NCBI RefSeq assembly: GCF_014197915.1 | Contig: NZ_JACIGK010000006.1 | Span: 1-64,000, forward strand | Length of the DNA stretch: 64,000 nt | Reading direction: 5' to 3' | Source: Roseospira visakhapatnamensis | GTDB taxonomy: Bacteria; Pseudomonadota; Alphaproteobacteria; Rhodospirillales; Rhodospirillaceae | Part shown: in pieces, positions 16,669-27,258 of the stretch | Position numbering within the stretch: the first letter of the stretch is position 1 | How the letters are laid out: each line of letters opens with the position of its first letter | The notes under the pieces: generated by a model | The model's input: only the letters and a program-made list of their open reading frames with translations | Databases searched by the model: none | What the model was told of the DNA's origin: nothing | Made by a program: the position numbers and the translations under genes

Positions 16669-17445
16669 CTACCCATCGGCCCGCCGAAGGGCCCAGGTCA
16701 CCGGCACGACGGGGCCGTCCATCAAGGCGACCTCCTCGATCTGGCGCGCGACATAGGCGTCCAGGTCGGCCGCGATCTCGGGGTGTTTCGCCTTCAGATC
16801 CTCGGCGCGTCTGGGAACGGCCGTGAGCGTCAGGTCGTTGAAGGCGGCCAGTGTCGGACTGCGTTCGCGACGGGCGACGATGGTATCGCCGAACCGGATC
16901 AGGCTGGCCTCCGTCGTCGCCCTGTCGGCGTAGTCCACATACGCATCCGTCGGCGGGGTGCCGTGCTCCAGGTAACCGTCGCCGATCACGATCAGCCCGC
17001 CGGGCTTCGTCAGGGTTCGCAGAGCCCCGACCGTCGTGGCCATATCGCCCAGGACCGGACCGACGGCGACCATCAACACCGCGTCGTACCGTGCCTCTTC
17101 CGAGAACGCACCGCGCAGGTCTCCGGCGACGAAACGGCAACGCGCCGACAGACCCGCCGCCTCCGCCGCCTGTCTGGCCTGCCGGACGAAGCCGGTGTGG
17201 CCCTCAAACCCCGTGACATGGGCGTCGAACGCCTTGGCCAAACGGATCGTGATGTCGCCGCGCCCGCAGCCGAGATCGAGCACGGCACACCCCTTCGGTA
17301 GCCCCGCTTCCTTCAGAACGTCAATGACGTCCTGGTCGTCTCCGCTCAGCGACGGCAGGTCCTGCAGCAGAAAGGGCAGATGCCGCAGCAGCGTCACCTC
17401 CGTTTCCATGGCGAGGGCGATTTCCGTTTCGAGGGCCGTCGTCAT
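16669..17445 (-). CDS. class I SAM-dependent methyltransferase
   Basis: A 258-residue cytosolic methyltransferase. Motif I is VLDLGCGRGDITIRLAK near residue 56, followed by the acidic ribose-binding residue in VTGFEGH and by the post-motif RFVAGDLR and PGGLIVIGDGYLE. The substrate cannot be told. It sits 66 bases upstream of metH and downstream of metF in the same direction, so its expression is probably tied to methionine and SAM supply. No frameshift or odd base composition is seen. Confidence 0.8.
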   Translation of the reverse strand: MTTALETEIALAMETEVTLLRHLPFLLQDLPSLSGDDQDVIDVLKEAGLPKGCAVLDLGCGRGDITIRLAKAFDAHVTGFEGHTGFVRQARQAAEAAGLSARCRFVAGDLRGAFSEEARYDAVLMVAVGPVLGDMATTVGALRTLTKPGGLIVIGDGYLEHGTPPTDAYVDYADRATTEASLIRFGDTIVARRERSPTLAAFNDLTLTAVPRRAEDLKAKHPEIAADLDAYVARQIEEVALMDGPVVPVTWALRRADG

Positions 17446-17538
17446 GTGTCCGCTCCTCGAAGCCTTTGGCCCCGGGTCATGCGACGCGTCGCCCGGCCTG
17501 CTCCCGGACAGGACAGTCGCGCGGGCCGGGACGACCGA

Positions 17539-17679
17539 TCATGCCACCGTGCTGCCATTTCCCGTCTCCTTTGTCGCTTTTGCTTGCAAAGACACCCACC
17601 AGATCGCGCTGGCTCCCATCAAAAACACGCCGAAACTCGCGAAGAATAAACATATAAAGAGCATGGGGGATATGGTCAT
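17539..17679 (-). CDS. small single-pass membrane protein (46 aa)
   Basis: A 46-residue protein with one membrane segment: MTISPMLFICLFFASFGV is followed by FLMGASAIWWVSLQAK, then a short charged tail. GGAGAG lies five bases before the ATG, which supports translation. It falls between metF and the methyltransferase of the methionine operon, in the same direction. It has a membrane-anchor composition (Phe, Leu, Trp) rather than random GC-rich sequence. I do not recognise the family. It may be a subunit or anchor of a membrane complex. Confidence 0.55.
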   Translation of the reverse strand: MTISPMLFICLFFASFGVFLMGASAIWWVSLQAKATKETGNGSTVA

Positions 17680-17815
17680 GGGGCTCTCCATTGCGGGCAT
17701 CGTGAGTGCGCGAGGCAAAGGTCGAATGGTTCAGCTCGAATAAACCAGACATCCTCCGCCTTCGGTTCTGAGGCCCAGGTCTCGGGCCTGACGGTCCGCG
17801 AGGGGCCCGGTCGGA

Positions 17816-19746
<1,931 letters not shown>

Positions 19747-19839
19747 GCGAGGATCGTCCTTCGGTCGGGGCTCCGGGTGAGGGCGCGCCGGGGCCGGGGG
19801 CCTGACTCCGGACCGCATGGCGTGCCCTCACACATATAC

Positions 19840-19859
19840 ATATAAATATATCTTTATAT
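19840..19859. promoter_or_regulatory. AT-rich palindrome, likely ArsR-type operator
   Basis: A 20-base dyad has arms ATATAAA and TTTATAT around ATAT, matching at 18 of 20 positions. It lies in a sharp AT-rich island about 95 bases upstream of the ArsR-methyltransferase start, within GC-rich surroundings. ArsR-family proteins bind such AT-rich dyads, so autoregulation of the methionine operon is the simplest reading. The binding itself is inferred. Confidence 0.6.
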
Positions 19860-19888
19860 CAAGGCAAGGGCCAGAAACCGGTTGTCGT

Positions 19889-20941
19889 TTATCCGGCCAG
19901 ACGGCGCATCACGGCCTCGACCGGTCCCCGGCCGATCCAGCGTGACCAGGCCAGCGCGTAGACCACCGACAGGGCGCAAAACGCCGCCGCCGCCCCCAGC
20001 GCCACGGGAAGGGGTTGGCCGCCCAGGAGCCCCAGGGCCTCCAGCGTGCCCATGCCAATGAGGATGTGGGCGATGTACAGCGTCAGCGTCTGCCGCCCCG
20101 CCGGGGCCAGCACGGCGACGACGCCCAGGCGGGCAAGCCGGGGCGCGCCGAGGAGGCACAGGCCGATCACCAGGGCGGCGGCGCCGGTTCCGGCCACCGT
20201 GTACAGCGGCGTGGGTGGGATCGGGCCGGTGGTGATGACCTCCAGAAGGGCCGGGTCGCCCGCCGCCCACACCCGCAGGCCGGCCGATACGGTCTCGGCG
20301 AGGGCCAGGGCGGCGGCGCCCAGGACGATCAGGCGCCGCTGGATGCGGGCGTCGGACAGGCGCAGGCGGCTCAGCAGGATCCCGAACAGCAGGAAGCCGA
20401 ACCAGGGGAACACCGGATGCCAGCCGTTGAAGAAGAGATTGCGAACGAACCCGAGCGGCGTCCAGAAGTCGGCATAGGTGTAGGTCGTCCAGTCCCAGCC
20501 CGCGTCATAGGTCAAGGTGGCCAGCATGACCATGAAGATCACGTTGACCGCCGCGATCAGGCCGATCAGGCCCCGGTTCGGCGCCGCGACGCAAAAAACC
20601 GCCAGAAAGAAGTACACGGCATAGTAATGCAGGATATCCGCGTCGAAGATGAGCGTGTTCAGCAGGCCGACGGCCAGCAGGAACACCGCCCGGCGCAGGG
20701 TTACCGGGAGCGTGGCATGGGAGCCTTCCCGTCGCGCGCCGAGGCCCAGGCCGATCCCGGCCAGGACGACGAAGGTGGCGGCGGCCCGTCCCTCCAGGGT
20801 GCTCACCAGGACGGCCAGGGGGCCGCTCGCGGTCTCTTCGGCGCCCATGGCGATGCGGAAGTTGACGATGACCATGCCGACGAAGGCCGCGAACCGGGCC
20901 ACGTCAAGCCCGTCCAGGCGGGCGGAAAGGGGGGGCGTCAT
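19889..20941 (-). CDS. DUF418-like multispanning membrane protein
   Basis: A 350-residue inner-membrane protein with about nine to ten hydrophobic segments. It opens with RLDGLDVARFAAFVGMVIVNF, the usual start of the DUF418/DUF1624 group, and has a late segment GRQTLTLYIAHILIGMG that resembles membrane acyltransferases. It could modify an envelope sugar or lipid, but no substrate is visible. The start at 20941 lies 17 bases after the LysM gene in the same direction, so the two are probably cotranscribed. Confidence 0.75.
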   Translation of the reverse strand: MTPPLSARLDGLDVARFAAFVGMVIVNFRIAMGAEETASGPLAVLVSTLEGRAAATFVVLAGIGLGLGARREGSHATLPVTLRRAVFLLAVGLLNTLIFDADILHYYAVYFFLAVFCVAAPNRGLIGLIAAVNVIFMVMLATLTYDAGWDWTTYTYADFWTPLGFVRNLFFNGWHPVFPWFGFLLFGILLSRLRLSDARIQRRLIVLGAAALALAETVSAGLRVWAAGDPALLEVITTGPIPPTPLYTVAGTGAAALVIGLCLLGAPRLARLGVVAVLAPAGRQTLTLYIAHILIGMGTLEALGLLGGQPLPVALGAAAAFCALSVVYALAWSRWIGRGPVEAVMRRLAG

Positions 20942-20958
20942 GGGGACGGCAGGAGTCC

Positions 20959-22389
20959 TCAGTTGCGGGGCGCCCCGGCCGCCTCGTCGTGCGGGATGGT
21001 GAAGACCTGCCCGGGGTAGATCAGGTCCGGATCCCTGATCAGCGTGTCGTTGGCCCGGTAGATGGTGGTGTAGGCGATGCCCCGACCGTAGACGGTGCGG
21101 GCCACGGTCCACAAGTTGTTGCCCGGCTGGACGACCACCAGGGTCTCGCCCTCGGCCGTGGCCCGCAAGTCCAGGTCGGCGTGCTGGAACGGCAGTTCCA
21201 CGCGCCGGGTCACGGTGCCGTCGGCGATCTCGTCGGCGCGCAGGGTGTACAGCCGGGCCGCGATGCCGCCGCCGCCCGGCGCGGCCGTCCACTGGCCACC
21301 GCTGTCGGTCTCCACCCGCGCCAGCGGCTGGTTGTCCAGGTAGAGTTGAACGGTCGTGCCCGGCCGGGCCGTCCCGGACAGCGTCAGGCCGCCGCTGGCC
21401 GTGTAGTCGACCATGCCGATGCCCAGGCGCCCCTCGGCCGCCGGTACGACCGGACCCTGCAACAGCCGCGAGGCGCCGCCGCCGCCGCGGGAGGCTTCGA
21501 AGGCCAGGACCGGCGCGTCGCCGTCCGGGCGGGGAACGGACAGGATGACGACGGTGGGCGACCGGCGTTCCGTGGCGTTCCCTGTCCCATGATCGGCGTG
21601 CGGGCCGCCATCGGCCTCGGCCCGGATCGGTGCGGCGGAGGCCAGCGGCGCCGATGTGGCCCCGGGGCCGGCCGTGTCCGGCGGTGACCCGAGGGCCGGA
21701 CGCGGGGTCGACGTCGCCGGCGTCACCGCCAGACCGTCGAGGGGCAGGGCACGAACGATCGGTACGGGCGTGCCCGCGTCGGCCCGCGCGGACGCGGCGG
21801 CCCGGCCCGTCGCGCGCGCGTCCAGATCCGGGTCGTCAAGGATGCCTTGAAGGCGCCCCCCGCGACTGACCAGGGTCAGGCGCCGTTCTCCCGGAGGCAG
21901 GGGCGCGTCGGGAACAAAAACCCACTGGCCCCGGCTGTCGGCGTCCGCCTGTCCGAGTTCCCGTCCGTCGTCCAGGATGGAGACCGTGGCGCCGGGCGCC
22001 GCGCGTCCGGCCATCACCGCCTGGCCGTCCGGGGCGACGCGCACCACGTCGAAGCGCGGGGCGTCTGGATCATCGGCGGGGGCCTCGCTCGCCATGACCC
22101 GTGGTGCGCCGGGGACGGGCCGAGTCGCGCTCGGCGCCTCGGAGACGGTGTCCCCGGCCGCGCCGTCAAGGGTGGCGATGGTGCGGCGCGCGGTGTCCAT
22201 GGCGCGCTCCAGCGAGGTGTCGTCGCCCGGGGGCGGGGCGCCTGTCGCCTCGGACGAGGGGGGCGCGGAGGTGCCGTCCGGCCGATCCATTGGGGCCGGC
22301 CACCAGACCACGGCCGTGACGCCCGCCGCCACGACCACGACGATCGCCACCACGGCGGCGGCCCGGAGGATCGGGGTCCTGCGCTGCAT
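20959..22389 (-). CDS. LysM-domain envelope protein with Ig-like repeats
   Basis: A 476-residue protein with a cytoplasmic start (MQRRTPILR), one membrane segment (AAAVVAIVVVVAAGVTAVV) and a long Pro/Ala/Asp-rich periplasmic part. Two bacterial Ig-like modules are visible (APGATVSILDDGRELGQADA near 175; ARPGTTVQLYLDNQPL near 375). The C terminus is a LysM domain (VVVQPGNNLWTVARTVYG ... IYPGQVFTIP) that binds peptidoglycan. It likely links the inner membrane to the wall. The ATG at 22389 was chosen because the upstream frame is low-complexity and lacks a ribosome site. Confidence 0.8.
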   Translation of the reverse strand: MQRRTPILRAAAVVAIVVVVAAGVTAVVWWPAPMDRPDGTSAPPSSEATGAPPPGDDTSLERAMDTARRTIATLDGAAGDTVSEAPSATRPVPGAPRVMASEAPADDPDAPRFDVVRVAPDGQAVMAGRAAPGATVSILDDGRELGQADADSRGQWVFVPDAPLPPGERRLTLVSRGGRLQGILDDPDLDARATGRAAASARADAGTPVPIVRALPLDGLAVTPATSTPRPALGSPPDTAGPGATSAPLASAAPIRAEADGGPHADHGTGNATERRSPTVVILSVPRPDGDAPVLAFEASRGGGGASRLLQGPVVPAAEGRLGIGMVDYTASGGLTLSGTARPGTTVQLYLDNQPLARVETDSGGQWTAAPGGGGIAARLYTLRADEIADGTVTRRVELPFQHADLDLRATAEGETLVVVQPGNNLWTVARTVYGRGIAYTTIYRANDTLIRDPDLIYPGQVFTIPHDEAAGAPRN

Positions 22390-22678
22390 GACGGACGGCC
22401 TCCCGCGTGGTCCCGGATTCGGTGTCGTCTCCTGGGTCTCGGCATCCTGGCTTGCGTGTTCGCATGGACGGCGGACCCGCGTTCCCCCGACTGTGGCCGG
22501 GCGTTCGCGTGCTGGCAAGAGGGGCTGTCGGCGCCACCCGTACGCCGGGCAGGGGAACCCGCGCGACCGTCTGGACAGGCGTGGGCGCGCGGCCGATACC
22601 TGTGCGCGAGGCCTCGGAGTCGGCCGCTCACGGGCGCCCGGGAGTCATCGGTTTGACGCAGCTAAAAGGAGTATCGTC

Positions 22679-23383
22679 GTGTCCAAGACCCGCCCCCCGT
22701 CCGACGCCATGGTGGCGATCCGGCCCGTGAAAGTCTGGGATCTGCCGACTCGCCTGTTCCACTGGGTGCTGGTGCTGGTGATCGCCGTGGCCTGGCTCAG
22801 TGGCGACCAAGGCAACTTCACGGTTCACTTCATCGCCGGGCAGGTTGCCCTGGGGTTGCTGCTGTTCCGTCTGATCTGGGGCTTTGTCGGCAGCGACACG
22901 GCCCGCTTCAAGGCGTTCGTGCCGACCCCGGCGCGGCTGCGCGACTATGTCCGGGCCGCCGGCGCCGGCCGCTCCCACCTGATCGTCGGTCACAATCCGA
23001 TCGGCGCGGCGATGGTGTTCGCGCTGCTCGCGGTGCTGGGCCTGCAAGTGCTCACGGGGCTGTTCGCCAGTGAGAATACGTGGGCCTTTGTCTCGGGGCC
23101 GCTGGCGCGCTTCATCGGCACGGACTTGAGCGAGACCCTGACGGGATTTCACAAGGACTGGCTGTTCAACATCTTGCTCGGCCTGATCGCCCTGCACGTG
23201 CTGGCGGCGTTCTTTCATCTGTTCGTCAAGAAAGACAACCTGATCCGGCCCATGGTGACCGGGACCAAGGACTACCCGGCCCAAGAGATCGGTTCGGTGC
23301 CGCGCCTGGCGTCGATCTGGGTGGCCCTGGTGCTGGCCCTGGTGGTGGCGACCGGGGTGTGGGCGCTGTTCACCCTGGTCTGA
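22679..23383 (+). CDS. cytochrome b561-type diheme membrane protein
   Basis: A 234-residue protein of the bacterial cytochrome b561 / Ni-Fe hydrogenase b-subunit type. Four membrane segments carry the heme His residues: KVWDLPTRLFHWVLV, VHFIAGQVALGLLLFRLIWG, GHNPIGAAMVFALLAVLG and the LIALHVLAAFFHLFV helix. The start is a GTG preceded by AAAAGGA. It probably passes electrons between quinone and a c-type cytochrome. Related b561 genes are often linked to cytochrome c', which in this window lies about 11 kb away. It is divergent from the LysM gene. Confidence 0.85.
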   Translation: MSKTRPPSDAMVAIRPVKVWDLPTRLFHWVLVLVIAVAWLSGDQGNFTVHFIAGQVALGLLLFRLIWGFVGSDTARFKAFVPTPARLRDYVRAAGAGRSHLIVGHNPIGAAMVFALLAVLGLQVLTGLFASENTWAFVSGPLARFIGTDLSETLTGFHKDWLFNILLGLIALHVLAAFFHLFVKKDNLIRPMVTGTKDYPAQEIGSVPRLASIWVALVLALVVATGVWALFTLV

Positions 23384-23558
23384 GCCGGCGGCGGCGGCGA
23401 TCAAGCCTCGTGTCCAGGCGGATCAGGTGGAGGTCCATACCGCTTCGTGGTCTTCGCGATTTTCCCGACGGGCGGGGCGCGGGGGGCTCTGGTCTCCGCG
23501 CGGGCTCCCTGCTAGCCTCGGGTCATCGGAGCCCCCCGTCGGCCACGAGGACCCGCGC

Positions 23559-24224
23559 ATGACCTCCGGCGCCAGCGATGCCCGCCTTCCGGACTCGACC
23601 GCTTTCGCGACGCCGGCGGATGGTGCCGCGATGCCGCTGATGGCGCGTCTCAAGGTCCGTACCCGCGACCAGCATGACGCGCTGCACCGGCACGGGGCGT
23701 TGTCCCTGCTGGTGCGACCGCGCTTGGCGCCATCCTCCTATCGTAGTATTCTTGAGGTGTTTGACGCTTTCCTGGTGGCGGCCGAGGCCCAGGTTCTGGT
23801 CCCGGCCGACGACGGGCTGGCGGCGGGCGGGTTTCGTCGTGCCTCGCGCCGGCCGGATCTGGCCCGCGATATCAAGGATCTCGCCGCCGCCGGCGTGCCA
23901 CCGCCCCCGGGAGGACCGCCCGCGCCGCCCGCCCTGCGGGTGCCGGCGGGGCAGGGAGGTGCGCTGGGCGTGTTGTACGTGCTGGAGGGGTCACGCCTGG
24001 GCGGCCAGGGGCTGGCGCGCCGGGTCGGATCCTCCCTGCCGCACGGACTGGGCGGCGCCACCCGCTTCCTGGGGTCGCCCGGCCTGGATGTCGCCGCGCA
24101 CTGGCAGCGGGTGGGCCAGGTGATCAACACCCTCGGCAAGGAGCCCGGTGTGGCCGAAGAGGCCTGTGTCGCCGCGCGGGATGTCTTTTGTCTCCTGGCC
24201 GACCTGTTCGATGAGGTCCCATGA
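23559..24224 (+). CDS. bphO: biliverdin-producing heme oxygenase
   Basis: The enzyme opens heme to biliverdin, the chromophore of bacteriophytochromes. The 221-residue protein shows the proximal heme His39 in RTRDQHDALH and the distal-side Gly-rich helix in GVLYVLEGSRLGGQGLARR. The ATG at 23559 fits the start of homology; the preceding frame is not conserved. The TGA overlaps the bacteriophytochrome ATG (ATGA), so enzyme and photoreceptor are made together. A Pro-rich loop near residues 112-125 is longer than usual. Confidence 0.85.
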   Translation: MTSGASDARLPDSTAFATPADGAAMPLMARLKVRTRDQHDALHRHGALSLLVRPRLAPSSYRSILEVFDAFLVAAEAQVLVPADDGLAAGGFRRASRRPDLARDIKDLAAAGVPPPPGGPPAPPALRVPAGQGGALGVLYVLEGSRLGGQGLARRVGSSLPHGLGGATRFLGSPGLDVAAHWQRVGQVINTLGKEPGVAEEACVAARDVFCLLADLFDEVP

Positions 24225-27019
24225 CCGAGACCGCGACGGACCTTCCCACCGTTGACCTCAGCGAGTGCGATCAAGAGCCGATCCACCTCCTGGAACTTGT
24301 GCAAGGCCACGGGTGCCTGCTGGTGGTAGGGGGAGACTCCCTCTGCGTGCGGCAGGTCAGCGAGAATGCGCGGGACCTGCTGGGACAGTCCGCGGAGGAT
24401 GTCCTGGGTCGGCCGCTGACGGCGGTGCTGGACGACTTGGCGGTGGCCGATCTTGAGGCGCTGCGCGAGGACGTGCCCTGGCCCGAGAACCGGTCGATCG
24501 GCTTCTACGCGCGCCCGCGCACGTCCGTGGCGGGGGGCGGGCGGCTGCGCGTCACCGCGCACCGGCGGGGGGGCGAGGGCGCCGAACGGGGCCATGAACG
24601 GCCCGACCTGATCGTCGAGGTGGAGTCGGTCCCGGAAACCGACGAAGAGGACGCGGAGCTGACCTACGAGGCCGAGAGCATCGCTCTCGCCAGCCTGACC
24701 GAGGGCGAGAACCTCTACCAGCTTCTCAACCAGGCCGTCCACGGCATCGCCGGGCTGACCGACTACGACCGGGTCATGGCCTACATGTTCCACGAGGACT
24801 GGTCCGGCGAGATCGTGGCCGAATGCTGCAACCCCGACATGACGCCGTTCCTCGGGCTGCGCTATCCGGCCTCGGACATCCCGGCACAGGCGCGCCAGCT
24901 CTACCTGTCCATGTTGTTGCGGGTGATCGTGGACGTGGACGGTCTCAACGTGCCGATGCATCGGGCGCCGTCGGCGGTCGGCGAGCCGCCGCTGGACCTG
25001 GGCGGCGCGATCCTGCGGAGCGTGTCCTCCTACCACATCGAATATCTGCGCAACATGGGGGTGAAGGCGACCCTGGTGGCCTCCCTGGTGGTCGATGGGG
25101 AGTTGTGGGGCCTGATCGCCTGCCATCACGACACGCGCAAGGAGGTTCCCTGGTATCGGCGCGAGGCGGTCAGCCGCGTCGCCGCGCGCCTGTCCGATCG
25201 CATCGCTGACATTCTGAGCCTCCAGCGTACGCGGGTGCGGCGGCGGTCCAAGCGGTTCCTGGTGCTGCTGGGGCTGGCCCTCGCCGAGAACGCGAATCCT
25301 GTCCACACCCTGTTTTTTGGGACACCACGCCTGAGTGACGTGGTCCGCTGTCAGGGGCTGGCGCTGGTGGTCGGCGACCGCGTCGTGACCTGTGGCGAGG
25401 CGCCGCCGGTCGAGGTGCTGCCGGCGCTGATGGCGCGCGCGGCCGAGCATGCCGAGGACGGCCGGTTCGTGTCTCACGATCTGGTCGGCGGTGGCCTGTT
25501 CGACGACATGCCCGTGGGGTCGTCACGGGGCATGCTGGCGGTGTTCCCGGGGGACGGCGGGCGCCTCGCCCTGGCCTGCTTCCGGGGCGAGGTGGTGCGC
25601 GAGGTGCACTGGGGCGGCGACCCGAACAAGCCGGTGGAGGTGGACGGTGCCTCGCAGCGCCTGTCGCCGCGCAAGTCCTTCAATTTGTGGCGCCAGGTGG
25701 TGCATGACCAGGCCAGCCCCTGGGAGCCCTGGGCCATCAGGCTGGTGAGCGAGATTGCGGAGGTTCTGGTCCGTTATGAAGCGGACAATCGCGCGGTCGA
25801 CGGCCTGGCGCGGGCCGTGCAAGACCAGGTGGTCCGGTTCGAGACCTCCCTGGAGTCCCAGGTGGAGACGGTGTTCGCCGCGGATAACGGTCTGATGCTG
25901 GTCGAGGTGACGGCCGACGAGAACGCGGATGGCGACGGGGGCGGGGGGCACGGCAACCGCGTGGTGGCCGTCAACCAGACCTTCCGGACGCGCTTCGACG
26001 TGGACCAGGACGATATCGAGGGCTGTGCCATGGGGCACGTTCTGCGCCAGTTGGGTCTGCCCAAGGCGATCGCCGACTTGCCGCGGAGTGGGGACATGGA
26101 CGTCGAGTGGTGGTCCGGTGAGTCGGGACATCGCACCTTGCAGGTTCATCGCAGGGGCCTGTTTGCGTACGTCGACGGTTCGGCGCGGCGGGCCTGGGTG
26201 ACCTATGCGTTCGGTGACGTGACCCGGTTCCATCGCACCCGCCGCGCGCTGGGGGCGGCGCGCGACCAGGCGCAGGCGCGCAGCCGGGGCCGGACCGAGT
26301 TCCTGGCGCGTCTGGCGCGGGAACTGCGCGGACCGCTGCAGGCGATCCAGGGATACGCGACGTTGCTGGAGAATGACGATCTCGCCGCGCGTCCGGATCA
26401 CTTCAAGTCCTTCGCCCACGAGATCGGCAATCACAGTGGAACGCTGCTGAACCTCCTGAACAACATTCTCGACCTCTCGCGCCTGGATCACGGCGCCAGC
26501 GGATCGGCCGGCGAGAGCTTCGATCTGACCACCATGGTCGCGGAAATCTGCCAGCAGGCCGCCACCGCCGCCGCCCATGGCGGGCTCGTGTGGGAATGGC
26601 ACATGCCCAACGAACAGATCCTGGTGCAAGGGGATGCCGGGGCCTTGCGCCGCGCCTTCGAGACGCTGGTCTACAAGGCCATCGTGGTCAGTCCGGCCGG
26701 GTCCACGGTGCTGGTGCGCCTGACGATGGAGCGGGGCGGCGAGCCGCGCCTGTCCGTCAACGACTCCGGACTGGGCCTGAGCGACGAGGAACTGCTGGCC
26801 CTGCAACGGCCGCTGGAGGCGCGACCGCACGACGGCACGCTGAACGACGACCAGTTGGGCAGCGTGTCCCTGGCCCTGGTGCGCGGCCTGGTCGACCTGC
26901 ACGGCGGGGCCATCGCCGTGACCTCCACCCCCGGATCGGGCACCACGGTGCATGTGACGCTGCCGCGCCATCGGGTGCTGGGCCACGACAACGCCCCGGA
27001 GGCCGGGGCGGGGCTGTGA
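24221..27019 (+). CDS. bphP: bacteriophytochrome with a degenerate histidine-kinase module
   Basis: This red/far-red photoreceptor binds biliverdin at Cys16 (LSECDQEPIH). The order of domains is PAS, GAF with LRYPASDIPAQ around residue 215, PHY with the tongue motif PRKSF, a PAS-like segment (about 570-670), and HisKA-HATPase. The kinase part is unusual. In the H box (FLARLARELRGPL) the phosphoacceptor His is Arg700, and in the N box (TLVYKAI) both Asn are replaced (Thr815, Lys819). The G1 box DSGLGL and the G2 box remain. Light sensing should be intact; classic His phosphorylation is unlikely. It may act by protein contact or by dimerising with another kinase. Confidence 0.92.
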   Translation: MTETATDLPTVDLSECDQEPIHLLELVQGHGCLLVVGGDSLCVRQVSENARDLLGQSAEDVLGRPLTAVLDDLAVADLEALREDVPWPENRSIGFYARPRTSVAGGGRLRVTAHRRGGEGAERGHERPDLIVEVESVPETDEEDAELTYEAESIALASLTEGENLYQLLNQAVHGIAGLTDYDRVMAYMFHEDWSGEIVAECCNPDMTPFLGLRYPASDIPAQARQLYLSMLLRVIVDVDGLNVPMHRAPSAVGEPPLDLGGAILRSVSSYHIEYLRNMGVKATLVASLVVDGELWGLIACHHDTRKEVPWYRREAVSRVAARLSDRIADILSLQRTRVRRRSKRFLVLLGLALAENANPVHTLFFGTPRLSDVVRCQGLALVVGDRVVTCGEAPPVEVLPALMARAAEHAEDGRFVSHDLVGGGLFDDMPVGSSRGMLAVFPGDGGRLALACFRGEVVREVHWGGDPNKPVEVDGASQRLSPRKSFNLWRQVVHDQASPWEPWAIRLVSEIAEVLVRYEADNRAVDGLARAVQDQVVRFETSLESQVETVFAADNGLMLVEVTADENADGDGGGGHGNRVVAVNQTFRTRFDVDQDDIEGCAMGHVLRQLGLPKAIADLPRSGDMDVEWWSGESGHRTLQVHRRGLFAYVDGSARRAWVTYAFGDVTRFHRTRRALGAARDQAQARSRGRTEFLARLARELRGPLQAIQGYATLLENDDLAARPDHFKSFAHEIGNHSGTLLNLLNNILDLSRLDHGASGSAGESFDLTTMVAEICQQAATAAAHGGLVWEWHMPNEQILVQGDAGALRRAFETLVYKAIVVSPAGSTVLVRLTMERGGEPRLSVNDSGLGLSDEELLALQRPLEARPHDGTLNDDQLGSVSLALVRGLVDLHGGAIAVTSTPGSGTTVHVTLPRHRVLGHDNAPEAGAGL

Positions 27020-27116
27020 TCCGTCCGGATGCGGTCCGGCCGGACGGATCCGGCGCGTGTGGATTGACGGCCGCCTCGGGCCCTGCAATAACCGGGGCCG
27101 GGCCACGGCCCACCCT

Positions 27117-27203
27117 GCCCGGGTGGCGGAATTGGTAGACGCACCGGACTCAAAATCCGGCGGTGGGAACACCATGCGAGTTCGAGTCTCGCCCCGGGCA
27201 CCA
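27117..27203 (+). tRNA. tRNA-Leu (CAA)
   Basis: The 87-base gene forms a full cloverleaf. The acceptor GCCCGGG pairs with CCCGGGC, the anticodon stem is CCGGA/TCCGG with loop CTCAAAA (anticodon CAA), a long class II variable arm is present, and the T loop has TTCGAGTC. The 3' CCA is encoded. Confidence 0.97.
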
Positions 27204-27258
27204 TATCGTTTTTTGGGTTCCAGATTGGTGACCGGGGCAAAAGTGGGGGCGGTCAGGC

